Part shown: positions 35,008 through 44,730 of the stretch, piece after piece
Position numbering within the stretch: the first letter of the stretch is position 1
How the letters are laid out: every line of letters starts with the position of its first letter
Source of the DNA: Maritalea mobilis
GTDB taxonomy: Bacteria > Pseudomonadota > Alphaproteobacteria > Rhizobiales > Devosiaceae
Assembly (NCBI RefSeq): GCF_004363175.1
Contig: NZ_SNYR01000001.1
Span: 1,364,001 to 1,428,000 of the forward strand
Direction of reading: 5' to 3'
DNA: 64,000 bases
Notes under the pieces: generated by a model
Database searches by the model: none
Told to the model about the DNA's origin: nothing
The model's input: only the letters and a program-made list of their open reading frames with translations
Position numbers and translations under genes: made by a program

Positions 35008-36351
35008 CTAAGCGATTCCCTCAATCACGTGGGCAATTTCACCAACAACTTGCTTCACAAGAGTTTCATCATCCCCCTCGCCCATCACCCGGATCAAAGG
35101 TTCTGTGCCTGATGGGCGGATAACCAAGCGACCTGAAGCGCCGAGTTTCTGTTCACCGCTAGCAATCGCTTTGATCACCCGGTCATCACGCAAAGGCGTG
35201 CCGCCACTAATGCGGACATTGGTCAAAAGCTGCGGCACCTGCTCAAACATTTTGCACACTTCTGAAACGGGCTTATTGCGCTTTTGCACAAGGCTCATCA
35301 CTTGAAGTGCTGAAACCAAGCCATCACCCGTTGTTGAGAAATCAGACAAAATAATGTGTCCAGATTGCTCACCACCCAGATTATAACCGCCTGAACGCAT
35401 ACGCTCGAGCACATAACGGTCTCCAACTTTCGTGCGTTCCAACCGCAATTGGTTATCGCTAAGGCAACGCTCCAACCCAAGGTTAGACATGATGGTCGCC
35501 ACCATGCCACCGCCATTCAACCGCTCCAATTCGTGCCAATAAAGCGCCAACGCTGCCATCAATTGGTCACCATCAATGATCTGGCCTTTTTCGTCCACAA
35601 TCACCACGCGGTCCGCGTCACCATCCAGAGCAATGCCAATGTCTGCCCCTTCTTCGATCACGCGCATGCACAATGCTTTTGGTGACGTTGAACCGCAATT
35701 CTTGTTGATGTTGAAGCCATCAGGCTCCACACCCATGGCGATAACTTCAGCACCCAACTCCCACAAAGCTTCTGGTGCGGTTTTATATGCAGCACCATTG
35801 GCGCAATCCACCACCACTTTGAGACCTGTAAAGTCTGCGTTGCGCGGCAAAGTCCGCTTGGCAAACTCGGTATAACGGGTAGTCACTTCATTGATCCGCT
35901 TCGCACGACCAATATCAACGCCCTGGGTCAAACCAGCAGAAACGCCCTTTTCAACCAGCTCTTCGATCTTTTCTTCCACCTCGTCAGAAAGCTTAAAGCC
36001 ATCCGGTTGGAAAAACTTGATGCCATTATCTTCAAATGGATTATGCGATGCGGAAATCATCACACCCAAATCAGCGCGCAGCGACCGGGTGAGCATTGCA
36101 ACGGCAGGCGTCGGCACCGGGCCCAGCAAATACACATCCATACCAACAGATGTGAAACCACCAGTAAGCGCATATTCAAGCATATAGCCAGAACGACGTG
36201 TATCCTTGCCAATCACCACCCTGTGGCGGTGGTCACCGCGCCGAAAGGCCATGCCTGCAGCTTGCCCAACACGCAGTGCCAATTCTGGCGTGAGCTTTTC
36301 CCCATTGGCCAAGCCGCGAATACCGTCTGTTCCAAAATATTTCCGTGCCAT
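35008..36351 (-). CDS. glmM: Phosphoglucosamine mutase
   Basis: GlmM converts glucosamine-6-phosphate to glucosamine-1-phosphate for peptidoglycan and LPS. The 447-residue protein opens [15 protein letters not shown]. It carries the phosphoserine loop [13 protein letters not shown] (Ser102), the metal loop [16 protein letters not shown], the sugar loop [10 protein letters not shown] and the phosphate-binding [14 protein letters not shown]. The ATG at 36351 is used; the in-frame upstream start is only TTG. In related genomes it follows ftsH, but here a LysE-type exporter gene lies between them. Confidence 0.96.
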   Translation of the reverse strand: MARKYFGTDGIRGLANGEKLTPELALRVGQAAGMAFRRGDHRHRVVIGKDTRRSGYMLEYALTGGFTSVGMDVYLLGPVPTPAVAMLTRSLRADLGVMISASHNPFEDNGIKFFQPDGFKLSDEVEEKIEELVEKGVSAGLTQGVDIGRAKRINEVTTRYTEFAKRTLPRNADFTGLKVVVDCANGAAYKTAPEALWELGAEVIAMGVEPDGFNINKNCGSTSPKALCMRVIEEGADIGIALDGDADRVVIVDEKGQIIDGDQLMAALALYWHELERLNGGGMVATIMSNLGLERCLSDNQLRLERTKVGDRYVLERMRSGGYNLGGEQSGHIILSDFSTTGDGLVSALQVMSLVQKRNKPVSEVCKMFEQVPQLLTNVRISGGTPLRDDRVIKAIASGEQKLGASGRLVIRPSGTEPLIRVMGEGDDETLVKQVVGEIAHVIEGIA

Positions 36352-36458
36352 ACACCCATCCAATTGCGATAGGCTTGACCTATCGATGTCGAAATCAAAA
36401 ATGCTTATTAAACAAAAACCAAAACTAAATTATGGCAATAATACCTTTAGCCGTTTGG

Positions 36459-37091
36459 TCAAGACCTTTCCAAGGCTAATTTTGCGCCAAGGCCGATCAA
36501 AAATGTTCCTCCAATGCGCTGAAGCCATGCAGAGCGGGCACTTGGACCCGTTAACCGTTTTAGCACCCAACCCGCAAAAAGTACGCACACCAAATCCGCG
36601 CTTGAAAACATCACATTCACGATGGTACCCAAAATCACCATTTGCGCCCAAATCGGCAAGCTCGCGTCAATCGACACAAATTGCGGCAGAAACGACACGA
36701 AAAACAATGCGGTTTTGGGATTGAGCACCTCAACGCTGATGCTCTCAAAAAACGCGCGTTTTGCACTCTTCGTTTGCGGCGCTTCGCTGTCGTGAACTTT
36801 CTTCTCCCGCCGAACGATCATCATCACACCCAGATAAACCAGATAAGCCGCACCAGCGATTTTAACGACCATATAAAGAGCAGGCACAGCCGTCAGCAAC
36901 GCTGCCAAACCAAACGCGGCGAGCAGCACATGGGCATAGCCGCCCAAATGAACGCCAAGCGCAGCCATAAACCCGGCCCATTGTCCGCGTGCAATTGTTT
37001 GCGCGGAAACATAAATCATTGCTGGCCCCGGCAAATAGGAAAACATCGCAGTCGTGATAAAAAACGCGAGTAAAATTTCAAATGATGGCAT
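36459..37091 (-). CDS. LysE/RhtB-family amino-acid exporter
   Basis: The 210-residue protein has about six membrane segments and the LysE pattern: FFITTAMFSYLPGPAMIYVS, ARGQWAGFMAALGVHLGGYA, AGAAYLVYLGVMMIVRR and EVLNPKTALFFVSFLPQF. The family exports amino acids such as homoserine or leucine; the substrate cannot be told. AGGAG precedes the ATG at 37091. It sits between ftsH and glmM, which are neighbours in many relatives, so it looks inserted. The 95 bases toward glmM are AT-rich. Confidence 0.88.
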   Translation of the reverse strand: MPSFEILLAFFITTAMFSYLPGPAMIYVSAQTIARGQWAGFMAALGVHLGGYAHVLLAAFGLAALLTAVPALYMVVKIAGAAYLVYLGVMMIVRREKKVHDSEAPQTKSAKRAFFESISVEVLNPKTALFFVSFLPQFVSIDASLPIWAQMVILGTIVNVMFSSADLVCVLFAGWVLKRLTGPSARSAWLQRIGGTFLIGLGAKLALERS

Positions 37092-37139
37092 GTGGCAATC
37101 TCCTGCTCCCAATGGGCAAATATTAGCACCCGACTACAC

Positions 37140-37167
37140 AATAAAAAAGAGGCCCGAAGGCCTCTTT
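37140..37167 (-). terminator. Terminator downstream of ftsH
   Basis: AAAGAGGCC (37146-37154) and GGCCTCTTT (37159-37167) pair around a CGAA loop. On the minus strand a run of T residues follows. It lies about 28 bases after the ftsH stop and separates ftsH from the LysE gene. Confidence 0.9.
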
Positions 37168-37194
37168 CAAATTCGCAATTAGAACTAGATCGAT

Positions 37195-39132
37195 CTAATT
37201 TTCTGGCTGCGGCTCCGCATCACCTTCAGTGCCTTTGCCATCATCATTTGGCTTTTTCTTTGGCACGGCTTTGCCCGCCCGCGGCACACCTGTTGCTTTT
37301 GCGGTCGGCGTGTTGTCATCGTCAGACCGTGTAGGCTTTTTGCCATCGCGCAATGCGCGCAACTCATCGCCCGTCAATGTTTCGAACTCAAGCAATGCCT
37401 GCGCAATATCTTCAAACAATTGCTCATTCTCATTGATCAAATTACGCGCCTTGGTTTCAGCTTCTTCCACCAAAGACCGCACTTCTTCATCAATCAAACG
37501 CGCAGTGTCGTCAGACATATGATCCACATTAGCCGGGCCGTAAATACCCTGAGGGTCTGATTTATAAAGCACACGACCCAGCTTTTCAGACATACCCCAT
37601 TCGGTGACCATAGAGGTCGCCAATTTGGTTGCACCCTGAATATCACCAGCTGCACCAGAAGTTACCTTCTCCGGCCCAAACTTATGGATCTCCGCTTCAC
37701 GCCCACCAAATGCCAACACAAGCTGAGCCAATGCCTTTTCTTTGGAGAATGAATATTGGTCATTCTCAGGCAAGCTCATCACCATACCAAGCGCACGACC
37801 GCGCGGAATAATGGTGGCTTTGTGGATCGGGTCCAACACGTTGGACATCAAAAGTGACACCAAAGCGTGGCCCGCTTCGTGATAAGCCGTATTCCGCTTT
37901 TCATCTTCCTTCATGGCAAGCGTGCGACGTTCCGCACCCATCATGATCTTGTCTTTGGCATCTTCAAACTCAGCCATCGTCACAAAACGCTTATTACGAC
38001 GCGCAGCCAACAATGCCGATTCGTTCACCAAGTTCATGATTTCCGCACCAGAAAAGCCAGGCGTACCACGCGCAAGAATTTTCAAATCCACATCAGGTGC
38101 CAATGGCACTTTGCGCACATGAACTTTCAAAATCTGTTCGCGGCCTGTCACATCTGGATTTGGCACAACAACCTGACGGTCAAAACGGCCCGGACGCAGC
38201 AAAGCAGGGTCCAAAACGTCTGGACGGTTGGTCGCCGCAATCAAAATGATGCTTTCATTCTCTTCAAAGCCATCCATTTCAACCAGCAACTGGTTCAAGG
38301 TCTGCTCGCGCTCATCATTGCCGCCGCCAAAACCGGCACCACGGTGACGCCCCACAGCATCGATCTCGTCAATAAAGATGATACATGGTGAATTCTTTTT
38401 GGCTTGCTCAAACATGTCGCGCACGCGGCTCGCACCAACGCCCACAAACATTTCAACAAAGTCAGAACCTGAAATGGTGAAAAACGGCACATTGGCTTCG
38501 CCAGCAACAGAACGTGCCAACAAAGTTTTACCAGTACCTGGAGGGCCCACCAACAATACACCGCGCGGAATCTTACCGCCGAGACGCTGGAATTTACCCG
38601 GATCACGCAAATAATCTACGATTTCTTCAAGATCTTGCTTGGCTTCATCAACACCAGCAACATCTTCAAATGTCACCTTGCCGTGGCTCTCGGTCAAAAG
38701 CTTCGCACGGGACTTACCAAAGCCCATTGCGCCGCCACGTCCACCGCCCTGCATTTGACGGATGAAGAAAAACCACACTGCAATGATCACGATGAAAGGC
38801 AACCATGATGACAAAAGAATTGTCCAGAACGGGCTTGATTCGGGAGGTTGAGCCGCGATGAGAACACCACGATCCTCAAGCCGAGACACAACATCTACCC
38901 CATTGGGCAAATAGGTCTCGAACCGTTGGCTGTTTTTCAACGTACCGCGCAACCGATTATCTGTGATTGTGACGCTTTGTACCGACCCTGAATCCACATC
39001 AGCAATAAATTGCGAATAGGTCTTTTGCGTCAGCCCCGCTGTTTGGGACGAGGTTTGGAAAATTTGGAAAAGGCCAAGCAACATAACAAGGATGACCATC
39101 CAAATTGCAAGGTTGCGAAAATTACCGTTCAT
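37195..39132 (-). CDS. ftsH: ATP-dependent membrane zinc protease FtsH
   Basis: The 645-residue protein has two N-terminal membrane helices (~8-26 and ~103-124) flanking a periplasmic domain. An AAA+ module follows: Walker A GPPGTGKT (~196-203), Walker [14 protein letters not shown] and [23 protein letters not shown]. The metalloprotease motif is HEAGH at 418-422. The C-terminal tail is charged and disordered. FtsH degrades unassembled membrane proteins and unstable regulators, including RpoH in several bacteria. A candidate RpoH-type promoter lies 60-88 bases upstream. Confidence 0.97.
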   Translation of the reverse strand: MNGNFRNLAIWMVILVMLLGLFQIFQTSSQTAGLTQKTYSQFIADVDSGSVQSVTITDNRLRGTLKNSQRFETYLPNGVDVVSRLEDRGVLIAAQPPESSPFWTILLSSWLPFIVIIAVWFFFIRQMQGGGRGGAMGFGKSRAKLLTESHGKVTFEDVAGVDEAKQDLEEIVDYLRDPGKFQRLGGKIPRGVLLVGPPGTGKTLLARSVAGEANVPFFTISGSDFVEMFVGVGASRVRDMFEQAKKNSPCIIFIDEIDAVGRHRGAGFGGGNDEREQTLNQLLVEMDGFEENESIILIAATNRPDVLDPALLRPGRFDRQVVVPNPDVTGREQILKVHVRKVPLAPDVDLKILARGTPGFSGAEIMNLVNESALLAARRNKRFVTMAEFEDAKDKIMMGAERRTLAMKEDEKRNTAYHEAGHALVSLLMSNVLDPIHKATIIPRGRALGMVMSLPENDQYSFSKEKALAQLVLAFGGREAEIHKFGPEKVTSGAAGDIQGATKLATSMVTEWGMSEKLGRVLYKSDPQGIYGPANVDHMSDDTARLIDEEVRSLVEEAETKARNLINENEQLFEDIAQALLEFETLTGDELRALRDGKKPTRSDDDNTPTAKATGVPRAGKAVPKKKPNDDGKGTEGDAEPQPEN

Positions 39133-39191
39133 TTAACCTGCCTTGAATAGATGTACGCTCTTTTTACGCACACAATTAGAATTTGGATCGA

Positions 39192-39220
39192 ATGTAAGGT
39201 CCAATGCCCCCCGTTACAAG
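39192..39220 (-). promoter_or_regulatory. Candidate RpoH-dependent promoter of ftsH
   Basis: On the minus strand CTTG (39217-39220) is followed after 18 bases by CTTACAT (39192-39198). That matches the alphaproteobacterial sigma-32 pattern CTTG-N17/18-CYTATNT with one mismatch. It lies about 60 bases ahead of the ftsH start. A near-palindrome AACACA-A-TGTGTT is at 39252-39264 further upstream. Inferred by eye only. Confidence 0.4.
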
Positions 39221-39298
39221 GGGCGCGGCCCGCAATTTGAGTACTGTTCTTAACACAATGTGTTTAACAATTAGCCGACCAATTGCCGCACATAGGAT

Positions 39299-40597
39299 TT
39301 AAGAGAGTGCGTTGGGACCAAATGTGCGAAAAACGTCAATATTAGGGCCAAGCACATGTTCGCCCAAAGCAATGATCTCATCACCTGCTATCACCAACGG
39401 CGCGGCGCGCACAGCTTCCATCGGCACGAAGCTCAAATCGGGCAATAATTGATCAAACTTCGCCCGCGTAAAGTCGGATGCTGGACGCACAGTAACTGGA
39501 CTTGGCGCATCCGAGGTCAAGATAATCTTGAACCGCTTGTCCCAATCAAGCTCGTCACCCGGGGCCAATTCATACACTTGATCATCCACCCGGCCAACTT
39601 CGCGGAACACTTGCACCAGCTTGCCATGCCCACGAATGCCGCACCCACCCAAGGTTTGCCCTCGTAAATGTGTCTGCCCCATGGTCAAAACATCATAAAG
39701 CGCTTCCACTTTTGCCAGTTCCGGCGCCGGTGTCGCGCCGCCAACGTCATCCAGCGCCCGCGCCAGCAGCCGGATGCCGATTTCGGCTGGCTCAGAAATG
39801 ATCATTGCATGGTCAAATAAAACACAGCCAAATGGATCGATGAAAAATCGCTCGCTATACGCCACTTCCGCAATCGAATTTAATGCCGCATCGGCGCGAC
39901 GCAAACGGCGAGCAGAAAGCCCAACATTGCTGCGTTGCAGGCCCAGGCGCTGCAAACCTTGCAAAGCCTGCCGCCACCGCACGCGCTCAAACTTTTCATC
40001 ATTGTTCGACGGGTCATTTACATATTCGATGTTTTTGGCGCGCGCATAAGCCACCAAATCTGCCTTAGGTAGATCTAAAAATGGCCGCACAAGGTCCAGC
40101 CCAAATCCAACCGAGCGTCGGGCCATGGCCCCAAGGCCGGAAAGCCCACTGCCACGCGCCAACCGCATAAAAAAGGTTTCGGCCTGATCATCTAAATGAT
40201 GTGCGGTGAACAATTGAGTTAGGCCAAGCGCCTGCATCTTCTGCTGCATCAAGCCATAGCGCACATCACGCGCACTTTGCTGAATTCTAGTTGTCGGGTT
40301 GAACTTTTCAGGCTTCAAAATATAGCAAGGCAGGCCTAGCTTTTCCGCTTGCACTTTAACCATTGCCGCTTCTTCAGCCGCTTCGGCGCGCAAACCATGA
40401 TCCACAGTGAGAACGGTTAGTTCAATGGGCATCTCTTGCTGCGCAGAAAACTCAGCGGCGAGATACAACAGGGCCATGCTGTCTGGCCCGCCTGAAATGG
40501 CAAGCGCCGCCTTTTGGGTCTCAAAAAGCGGCGCAAAAATATAATTCAGCAAATCTGGCTCAGTTAAATACTCATGTTGTTGCTCGGTATTTAACAT
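39299..40597 (-). CDS. tilS: tRNA(Ile)-lysidine synthase TilS
   Basis: TilS attaches lysine to C34 of the tRNA that reads AUA codons. The 432-residue protein has the PP-loop ALAISGGPDSMALLYLA (SGGPDS at residues 35-40), TVDHGLRAEAAEEA, the tRNA-binding TAHHLDDQAETFFMRLARGS, LVRPFLDLPKADLVAYA and YVNDPSNNDEKFERVRWR. Its start overlaps the cpoB end by 7 bases. It lies between cpoB and ftsH, the common alphaproteobacterial order. Confidence 0.95.
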   Translation of the reverse strand: MLNTEQQHEYLTEPDLLNYIFAPLFETQKAALAISGGPDSMALLYLAAEFSAQQEMPIELTVLTVDHGLRAEAAEEAAMVKVQAEKLGLPCYILKPEKFNPTTRIQQSARDVRYGLMQQKMQALGLTQLFTAHHLDDQAETFFMRLARGSGLSGLGAMARRSVGFGLDLVRPFLDLPKADLVAYARAKNIEYVNDPSNNDEKFERVRWRQALQGLQRLGLQRSNVGLSARRLRRADAALNSIAEVAYSERFFIDPFGCVLFDHAMIISEPAEIGIRLLARALDDVGGATPAPELAKVEALYDVLTMGQTHLRGQTLGGCGIRGHGKLVQVFREVGRVDDQVYELAPGDELDWDKRFKIILTSDAPSPVTVRPASDFTRAKFDQLLPDLSFVPMEAVRAAPLVIAGDEIIALGEHVLGPNIDVFRTFGPNALS

Positions 40598-41631
40598 TGT
40601 GCCTTTCGCTGTTCCTCTGCGACCCTTTGCTTAAATGCTGTTGGTTGGTCGGGGTAACGACGCAACACCTCAACAAAGGTACGACATGCTGTCTCTCTTT
40701 CGCCAGCACTGTTTAGGGAAATCCCCAATTTCATCACCATGTCTGGCGAACGTGCAGCATTTGGGTAAGCTTCAAAGCCGCGAAGCAACACTTCTGCCGC
40801 CTCTTCATATTCACCGCGATTAAGCAAACTGTCACCAAGCCAATGGTAGGCATCAGGCGCCAACCGATTGTTCGGGAACAGGCCAATAAACTGCCGAAAC
40901 TGGTCTTCCGCAAACACATAATCCCCACGCAGTAAGGCCTCATAGCCCGCATCATACTGCGCTTTCGCATCAGCGTCAGACAAAGCAGCACCGGGATCAA
41001 ACTCTAAATCTAGTGGTTGCCCTGATCCAATGCCGCTCAAGGCATCATCTGATAATGTGCCCAAAGTGCCTTCAGGCGTGCCCAGAATAAACGCACCGCC
41101 ATCATCATTTGTGGCCAAATTATCTGTGTTCAATTCTTCGGTTTGGGTCTGCGGCACACCCTCAGATGGCATCTCGCGATCTGATTGGGGCGCCGCACTA
41201 GTTTTTCCCGAAGCACCGCCTTCCAATTCCTGGAATCGGAATTCATAATCTTCCTGCATGCGCTCAAGCAATGTTTGCAATTGCGTCATTTGAAATTGCA
41301 AACCTTCCACTTGACCGGTCAATGTTCGCATACGCTCTTCAATGGCATCAATACGTACATTCACTTCAGCAACTTGCCGCGATTGCGCGACCTTCACTTT
41401 AACTGGGGCACGATCAGAAACACGCTCAATCCCCAAGCCTTCAAAACCTTGCTCTAACACAAGCACATGATTGCTCAGCAGATCTGCTTGCTGCTCAAGT
41501 TGAATCAAACGACCAAACATTTCATCATTTGGTTGGTTGCCCGCTTGGGCCACACCGGTAGCGCCAGCCAAAAGCAGGCCCACCCCTGCGGCGGCAATCC
41601 GACTTACCCAAACTTTGTTATTAACCGACAT
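40591..41631 (-). CDS. cpoB: Tol-Pal cell-division coordinator CpoB (YbgF)
   Basis: The 346-residue protein has a signal peptide (ending GVAQA), a coiled-coil trimerisation segment (~30-130, many heptad Leu/Gln), a Gly/Asp/Ser-rich linker, and C-terminal TPR repeats starting AKAQYDAGYEALLRGDYVFA and including APDAYHWLGDSLLNRGEYEE. CpoB couples Tol-Pal constriction with peptidoglycan synthesis. The ATG at 41631 has GAAGGAG upstream; longer in-frame starts lack it. A terminator sits between pal and this gene, so it may have its own promoter. Confidence 0.92.
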   Translation of the reverse strand: MSVNNKVWVSRIAAAGVGLLLAGATGVAQAGNQPNDEMFGRLIQLEQQADLLSNHVLVLEQGFEGLGIERVSDRAPVKVKVAQSRQVAEVNVRIDAIEERMRTLTGQVEGLQFQMTQLQTLLERMQEDYEFRFQELEGGASGKTSAAPQSDREMPSEGVPQTQTEELNTDNLATNDDGGAFILGTPEGTLGTLSDDALSGIGSGQPLDLEFDPGAALSDADAKAQYDAGYEALLRGDYVFAEDQFRQFIGLFPNNRLAPDAYHWLGDSLLNRGEYEEAAEVLLRGFEAYPNAARSPDMVMKLGISLNSAGERETACRTFVEVLRRYPDQPTAFKQRVAEEQRKAQC

Positions 41632-41708
41632 AAAGTCACTCCTTCGTTCATGACGAACCGTCATGCATAAAATCATTTCTTACGCCGTGGGTAAAACAAA
41701 ATTGCGAC

Positions 41709-41745
41709 AAAAAAACGCCGGGTCCGCTTGTCGCGAATCCCGGCG
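41709..41745 (-). terminator. Terminator between pal and cpoB
   Basis: CGCCGGG (41716-41722) pairs with CCCGGCG (41739-41745), with an inner CGC/GCG pairing in the 16-base loop. On the minus strand seven T residues follow (41709-41715). It lies 32 bases after the pal stop and would end or attenuate the pal transcript before cpoB. Confidence 0.85.
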
Positions 41746-41777
41746 CCCGCCTCCAGCAGAGGATAGCTATGTTTGGC

Positions 41778-42260
41778 TTATGGCAGCAAAACTGTCACAG
41801 CACGGCGGTTTTGTGACCAACATGAAATGTCATCACAAACGGCCACAGGACGTTCTTTACCAAAGCTCTTTGTGGTGATGCGTGTTGAGCTGACACCGCG
41901 GCTCACCAAATAGTTTACAGCAGCTGTACCACGACGCGCACCCAAGGCGATGTTGTATTCGCGTGTGCCGCGCTCATCAGCATGGCCCTCAACCAAAATT
42001 CTGTATTGAGAGTGCTTTTGCAGCCAAACAGCTTGCTTATCCAATGTAGCACGTGCTTCAGCAGTCAAAACTGAACTGTCAGTTTCAAAGAAAACGCGGT
42101 CGCCAACGGCTACCAAAAATTCTTGCGGCGTGCCAGGCTGGGCCTGCCCCGGCCCCAAATTCCCTACACCAGCATCCGGCGTACGGGCACAAGCAGCAAC
42201 AAATGCCACAAGCGCTACCATTGTAATGCCTTTCAAAAGGCGCATAAATTGATTTGCCAT
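41778..42260 (-). CDS. pal: Peptidoglycan-associated lipoprotein Pal
   Basis: Pal anchors the outer membrane to peptidoglycan and receives TolB. The 160-residue protein has a lipoprotein signal with lipobox VAAC (acylated Cys) and a C-terminal OmpA-like domain: VFFETDSSVLTAEARATLDK, LVEGHADERGTREYNIALG and RRGTAAVNYLVSRGV. Start: AAGGA lies 8 bases before the ATG at 42260 and only 2 bases before the ATG at 42266, so the former is preferred. It is separated from tolB by a LigB-type dioxygenase gene, and a CtrA-type box lies upstream. Confidence 0.96.
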   Translation of the reverse strand: MANQFMRLLKGITMVALVAFVAACARTPDAGVGNLGPGQAQPGTPQEFLVAVGDRVFFETDSSVLTAEARATLDKQAVWLQKHSQYRILVEGHADERGTREYNIALGARRGTAAVNYLVSRGVSSTRITTKSFGKERPVAVCDDISCWSQNRRAVTVLLP

Positions 42261-42350
42261 GGACATGGTCCTTAATAGCTCCAGAATAGGTCGAAATTTA
42301 TTGACCCGGTTATACCCTTATTTATCTTAATTTGGGGTGTGCGAACGCGG

Positions 42351-42365
42351 TTAATGCGGTCTTAA
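42351..42365 (-). promoter_or_regulatory. Candidate CtrA-binding box upstream of pal
   Basis: On the minus strand this reads TTAAGACCGCATTAA followed by C. That is an exact TTAA-N7-TTAAC, the consensus of CtrA boxes in Caulobacter and relatives. It lies about 90 bases ahead of the pal ATG and after the dioxygenase stop. An 8-base inverted repeat (AATGCGGT at 42353, ACCGCATT at 42389) overlaps it. This suggests pal has its own promoter, possibly cell-cycle controlled. Confidence 0.5.
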
Positions 42366-42451
42366 TCCGGCCATTTTAAGGCAGATTCACCGCATTTCCG
42401 TTGCTAAAATATCACCCTCAATCAAAACAAACGCACAAAGGTCATTTCGCT

Positions 42452-43270
42452 CTAATAATAAATGAAGGAGCGCATAGACAAAGACCCCATGTCAAACTGG
42501 TCATTGAAGAAAGCCAATTGGTCTTTTTGATCCACCAGACCAGCGCAATAGAATGCTGGCGCAAAATGCTCAACGCTTGGATGCGCCTGCGGCAGCAGGG
42601 TGCCATATTGATCTGGGTTCGCCATGTCCGCAAAATTTCGGTCCGTCAAATAGTCAGCAACCTTTTGATCAAACTCCTGTGCCCAATCAAACGCCTCAAC
42701 ATCGCGCGAAATCGCGCGCAAATTATGCACCAGATTGCCACTGCCCAAGATCAACACACCACGATCGCGCAGCGCTTTCAGGTCTCGGCCCAGAGCTACC
42801 TGATCCGCAAAACCCAAATCCCGATTGATGGAGATTTGAAACACCGGAATATCTGCATCTGGATAAAGATGCCGCAACACAGCCCACGCGCCATGGTCTA
42901 ACCCCCACTCTTCCGTGGGGATGGCAGCATGGTTTTTCAGCATCAAAGCTACTTCTTGTGCCAACTCTGGCGCGCCAGCGGCAGGATATTGCACATCAAA
43001 CAGTTCTTGCGGAAAGCCGTAAAAATCATGAATGGTTTTCGGCATGGCACCGACATGCACCAAGGTCGAATTGCGGGTTTCCCAATGTGCCGAGATACAC
43101 AGGATGGCCTGCGGTCGCGCAAGTTTTTCGCCGAGCTGTTGCCAGCTTTTGGCAAAAGCGTTGTCGGTGATTGCATATAAGGGATTGCCATGCCCCAAAA
43201 ACACAATTGGCGCCCGTTCAGCCGGCGCCAACTGATCTAGCATTTGATCAAATCGCAAAGATTTTAGCAT
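42452..43270 (-). CDS. LigB-type extradiol dioxygenase (YgiD/4,5-DOPA dioxygenase-like)
   Basis: The 272-residue protein matches the class III LigB family. It has the metal-site histidine regions FLGHGNPLYAI, CISAHWETRNSTLVHVG and WGLDHGAWAVLRHLYPDADI, plus VLILGSGNLVHNLRAI and ending FDMGSLSMRSFIYY. Family members open catechol-type rings using a single metal ion; the substrate here is unknown. The ATG at 43270 was preferred because of the upstream GG-rich ribosome site. It lies between tolB and pal on the same strand, an unusual place for this gene. Confidence 0.87.
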   Translation of the reverse strand: MLKSLRFDQMLDQLAPAERAPIVFLGHGNPLYAITDNAFAKSWQQLGEKLARPQAILCISAHWETRNSTLVHVGAMPKTIHDFYGFPQELFDVQYPAAGAPELAQEVALMLKNHAAIPTEEWGLDHGAWAVLRHLYPDADIPVFQISINRDLGFADQVALGRDLKALRDRGVLILGSGNLVHNLRAISRDVEAFDWAQEFDQKVADYLTDRNFADMANPDQYGTLLPQAHPSVEHFAPAFYCAGLVDQKDQLAFFNDQFDMGSLSMRSFIYY

Positions 43271-43360
43271 CTGTACCATCCTAACCCACGACACAACTTG
43301 CCGCGTTCGTTTGAGCTAAGCATGATAGCTCAAACGGTCAAGAAGGCACAATTTTGTGCC

Positions 43361-44674
43361 TTAACCGAGCAGTGGTGACCACGTTGGGTCAGATGCGTAA
43401 GTCGGTGTTTGAATGCGGCGCTCATTGCGGCCCCACACATCAATCGTGTGCAACTGCGGCCCAGAATCACCACCTGGATCTTTGAAATACATCAGCACGC
43501 GGCCGTTCGGTGCCCAAGTCGGCCCTTCCATCAAATAGCTTGATGCCAATACGCGTTCGCCAGAACCGTCTGGCCGCATTGTACCAATATGGAATTGCCC
43601 ATCTTTTTGCTTCGTGAACGCAATCAAGTCGCCTTTAGGCGACCATACAGGCGTTGAATACCGGCCATCTCCAAAGCTCACACGCTGCGCGCCGCCGCCT
43701 TGTGCACTCATAACATAAATCTGCTGACTGCCGCCACGGTCACTTTCAAATGCAATCCGCTGACCATCAGGCGAGAAGCTTGGACTGGTGTTGATCGACG
43801 CACCAGATGTCAATTGCATCGGATTACGTTGCTGCAAATTCATCAGATAAAGATTGGTGTCCGCGCCAGTCGTCACGCTGAAGGCAAGGTGTGAACCATC
43901 AGGTGAAAAACGTGGCGACAAAGTCATCTTGCCAAAATCGGCAACACGCTGTTGCTGACCAGTAGACAAATCGAGCAGATAAATCTGCGGCACGTCGCCG
44001 GAGAAATTCATGTAAGACAGCAAATTGCCATTTGGCGAGAACCGAGGGGTCAACACAATGGACCCACCATCAGTCAAATAACGGTTGTTGGCACCATCCT
44101 GGTCCATAATCGCCAAACGTTTGGTGCGGTTTGCCTTTGGCCCGCTTTCGGCAACATAAACAACGCGCGTATCGAAATAGCCATCTTCACCAGTCAGTGT
44201 TTTATAGATCGCATCTGATACAATATGCGCAACACGCCGTTTGTTGGTTTCGCTTGAAGCAAACGAGCGGCCAAAACCCTCTTCGCCAGCCACAACGTCC
44301 CACAAGCGCACATCAGCACGGATTTGGCCGCCAGTGCGCTGCACAGTGCCCATCACCAATGCGTCAGCACCCAATTGCCGCCATGCCCCAAATTCAGGCG
44401 AGTGATTAACATCGCCCATCTTCAACGGCATTTGATCAACAGGATATGGCGCAAAAAGGCCAGATGCCCGCAAATTGTCAATTACGATTTGTGTCAGCTC
44501 AGCGCCCAATTGCGGGTCAGCAGAGCTAAAAGTCGGGATGCCAATCGGCATCGGTTCAAAGTCACCACCCGTGACCACAATTTTCACCAAGGCTGCTGCA
44601 GGCTGGGCGAAAAGGGATGCACCCATAGTGGCAGCGCCCAATTTCAAGGCATGTCGACGTGAGAATGCTATCAT
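43361..44674 (-). CDS. tolB: Tol-Pal translocation protein TolB
   Basis: The 437-residue protein has an N-terminal domain ([18 protein letters not shown] ... [11 protein letters not shown]-type) and a six-bladed beta-propeller with repeats such as [48 protein letters not shown] and [14 protein letters not shown]. It links Pal to TolA in the periplasm. The leader [20 protein letters not shown] has a twin-arginine look, suggesting Tat export. The ATG at 44674 is favoured: AAGGAG is 6 bases ahead, whereas it touches the ATG at 44680. Confidence 0.95.
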   Translation of the reverse strand: MIAFSRRHALKLGAATMGASLFAQPAAALVKIVVTGGDFEPMPIGIPTFSSADPQLGAELTQIVIDNLRASGLFAPYPVDQMPLKMGDVNHSPEFGAWRQLGADALVMGTVQRTGGQIRADVRLWDVVAGEEGFGRSFASSETNKRRVAHIVSDAIYKTLTGEDGYFDTRVVYVAESGPKANRTKRLAIMDQDGANNRYLTDGGSIVLTPRFSPNGNLLSYMNFSGDVPQIYLLDLSTGQQQRVADFGKMTLSPRFSPDGSHLAFSVTTGADTNLYLMNLQQRNPMQLTSGASINTSPSFSPDGQRIAFESDRGGSQQIYVMSAQGGGAQRVSFGDGRYSTPVWSPKGDLIAFTKQKDGQFHIGTMRPDGSGERVLASSYLMEGPTWAPNGRVLMYFKDPGGDSGPQLHTIDVWGRNERRIQTPTYASDPTWSPLLG

Positions 44675-44730
44675 TTCCATCTCCTTTTCCGCCCCAATAA
44701 CGCAAAACTCGGACCGGCGTTGCATAATTT

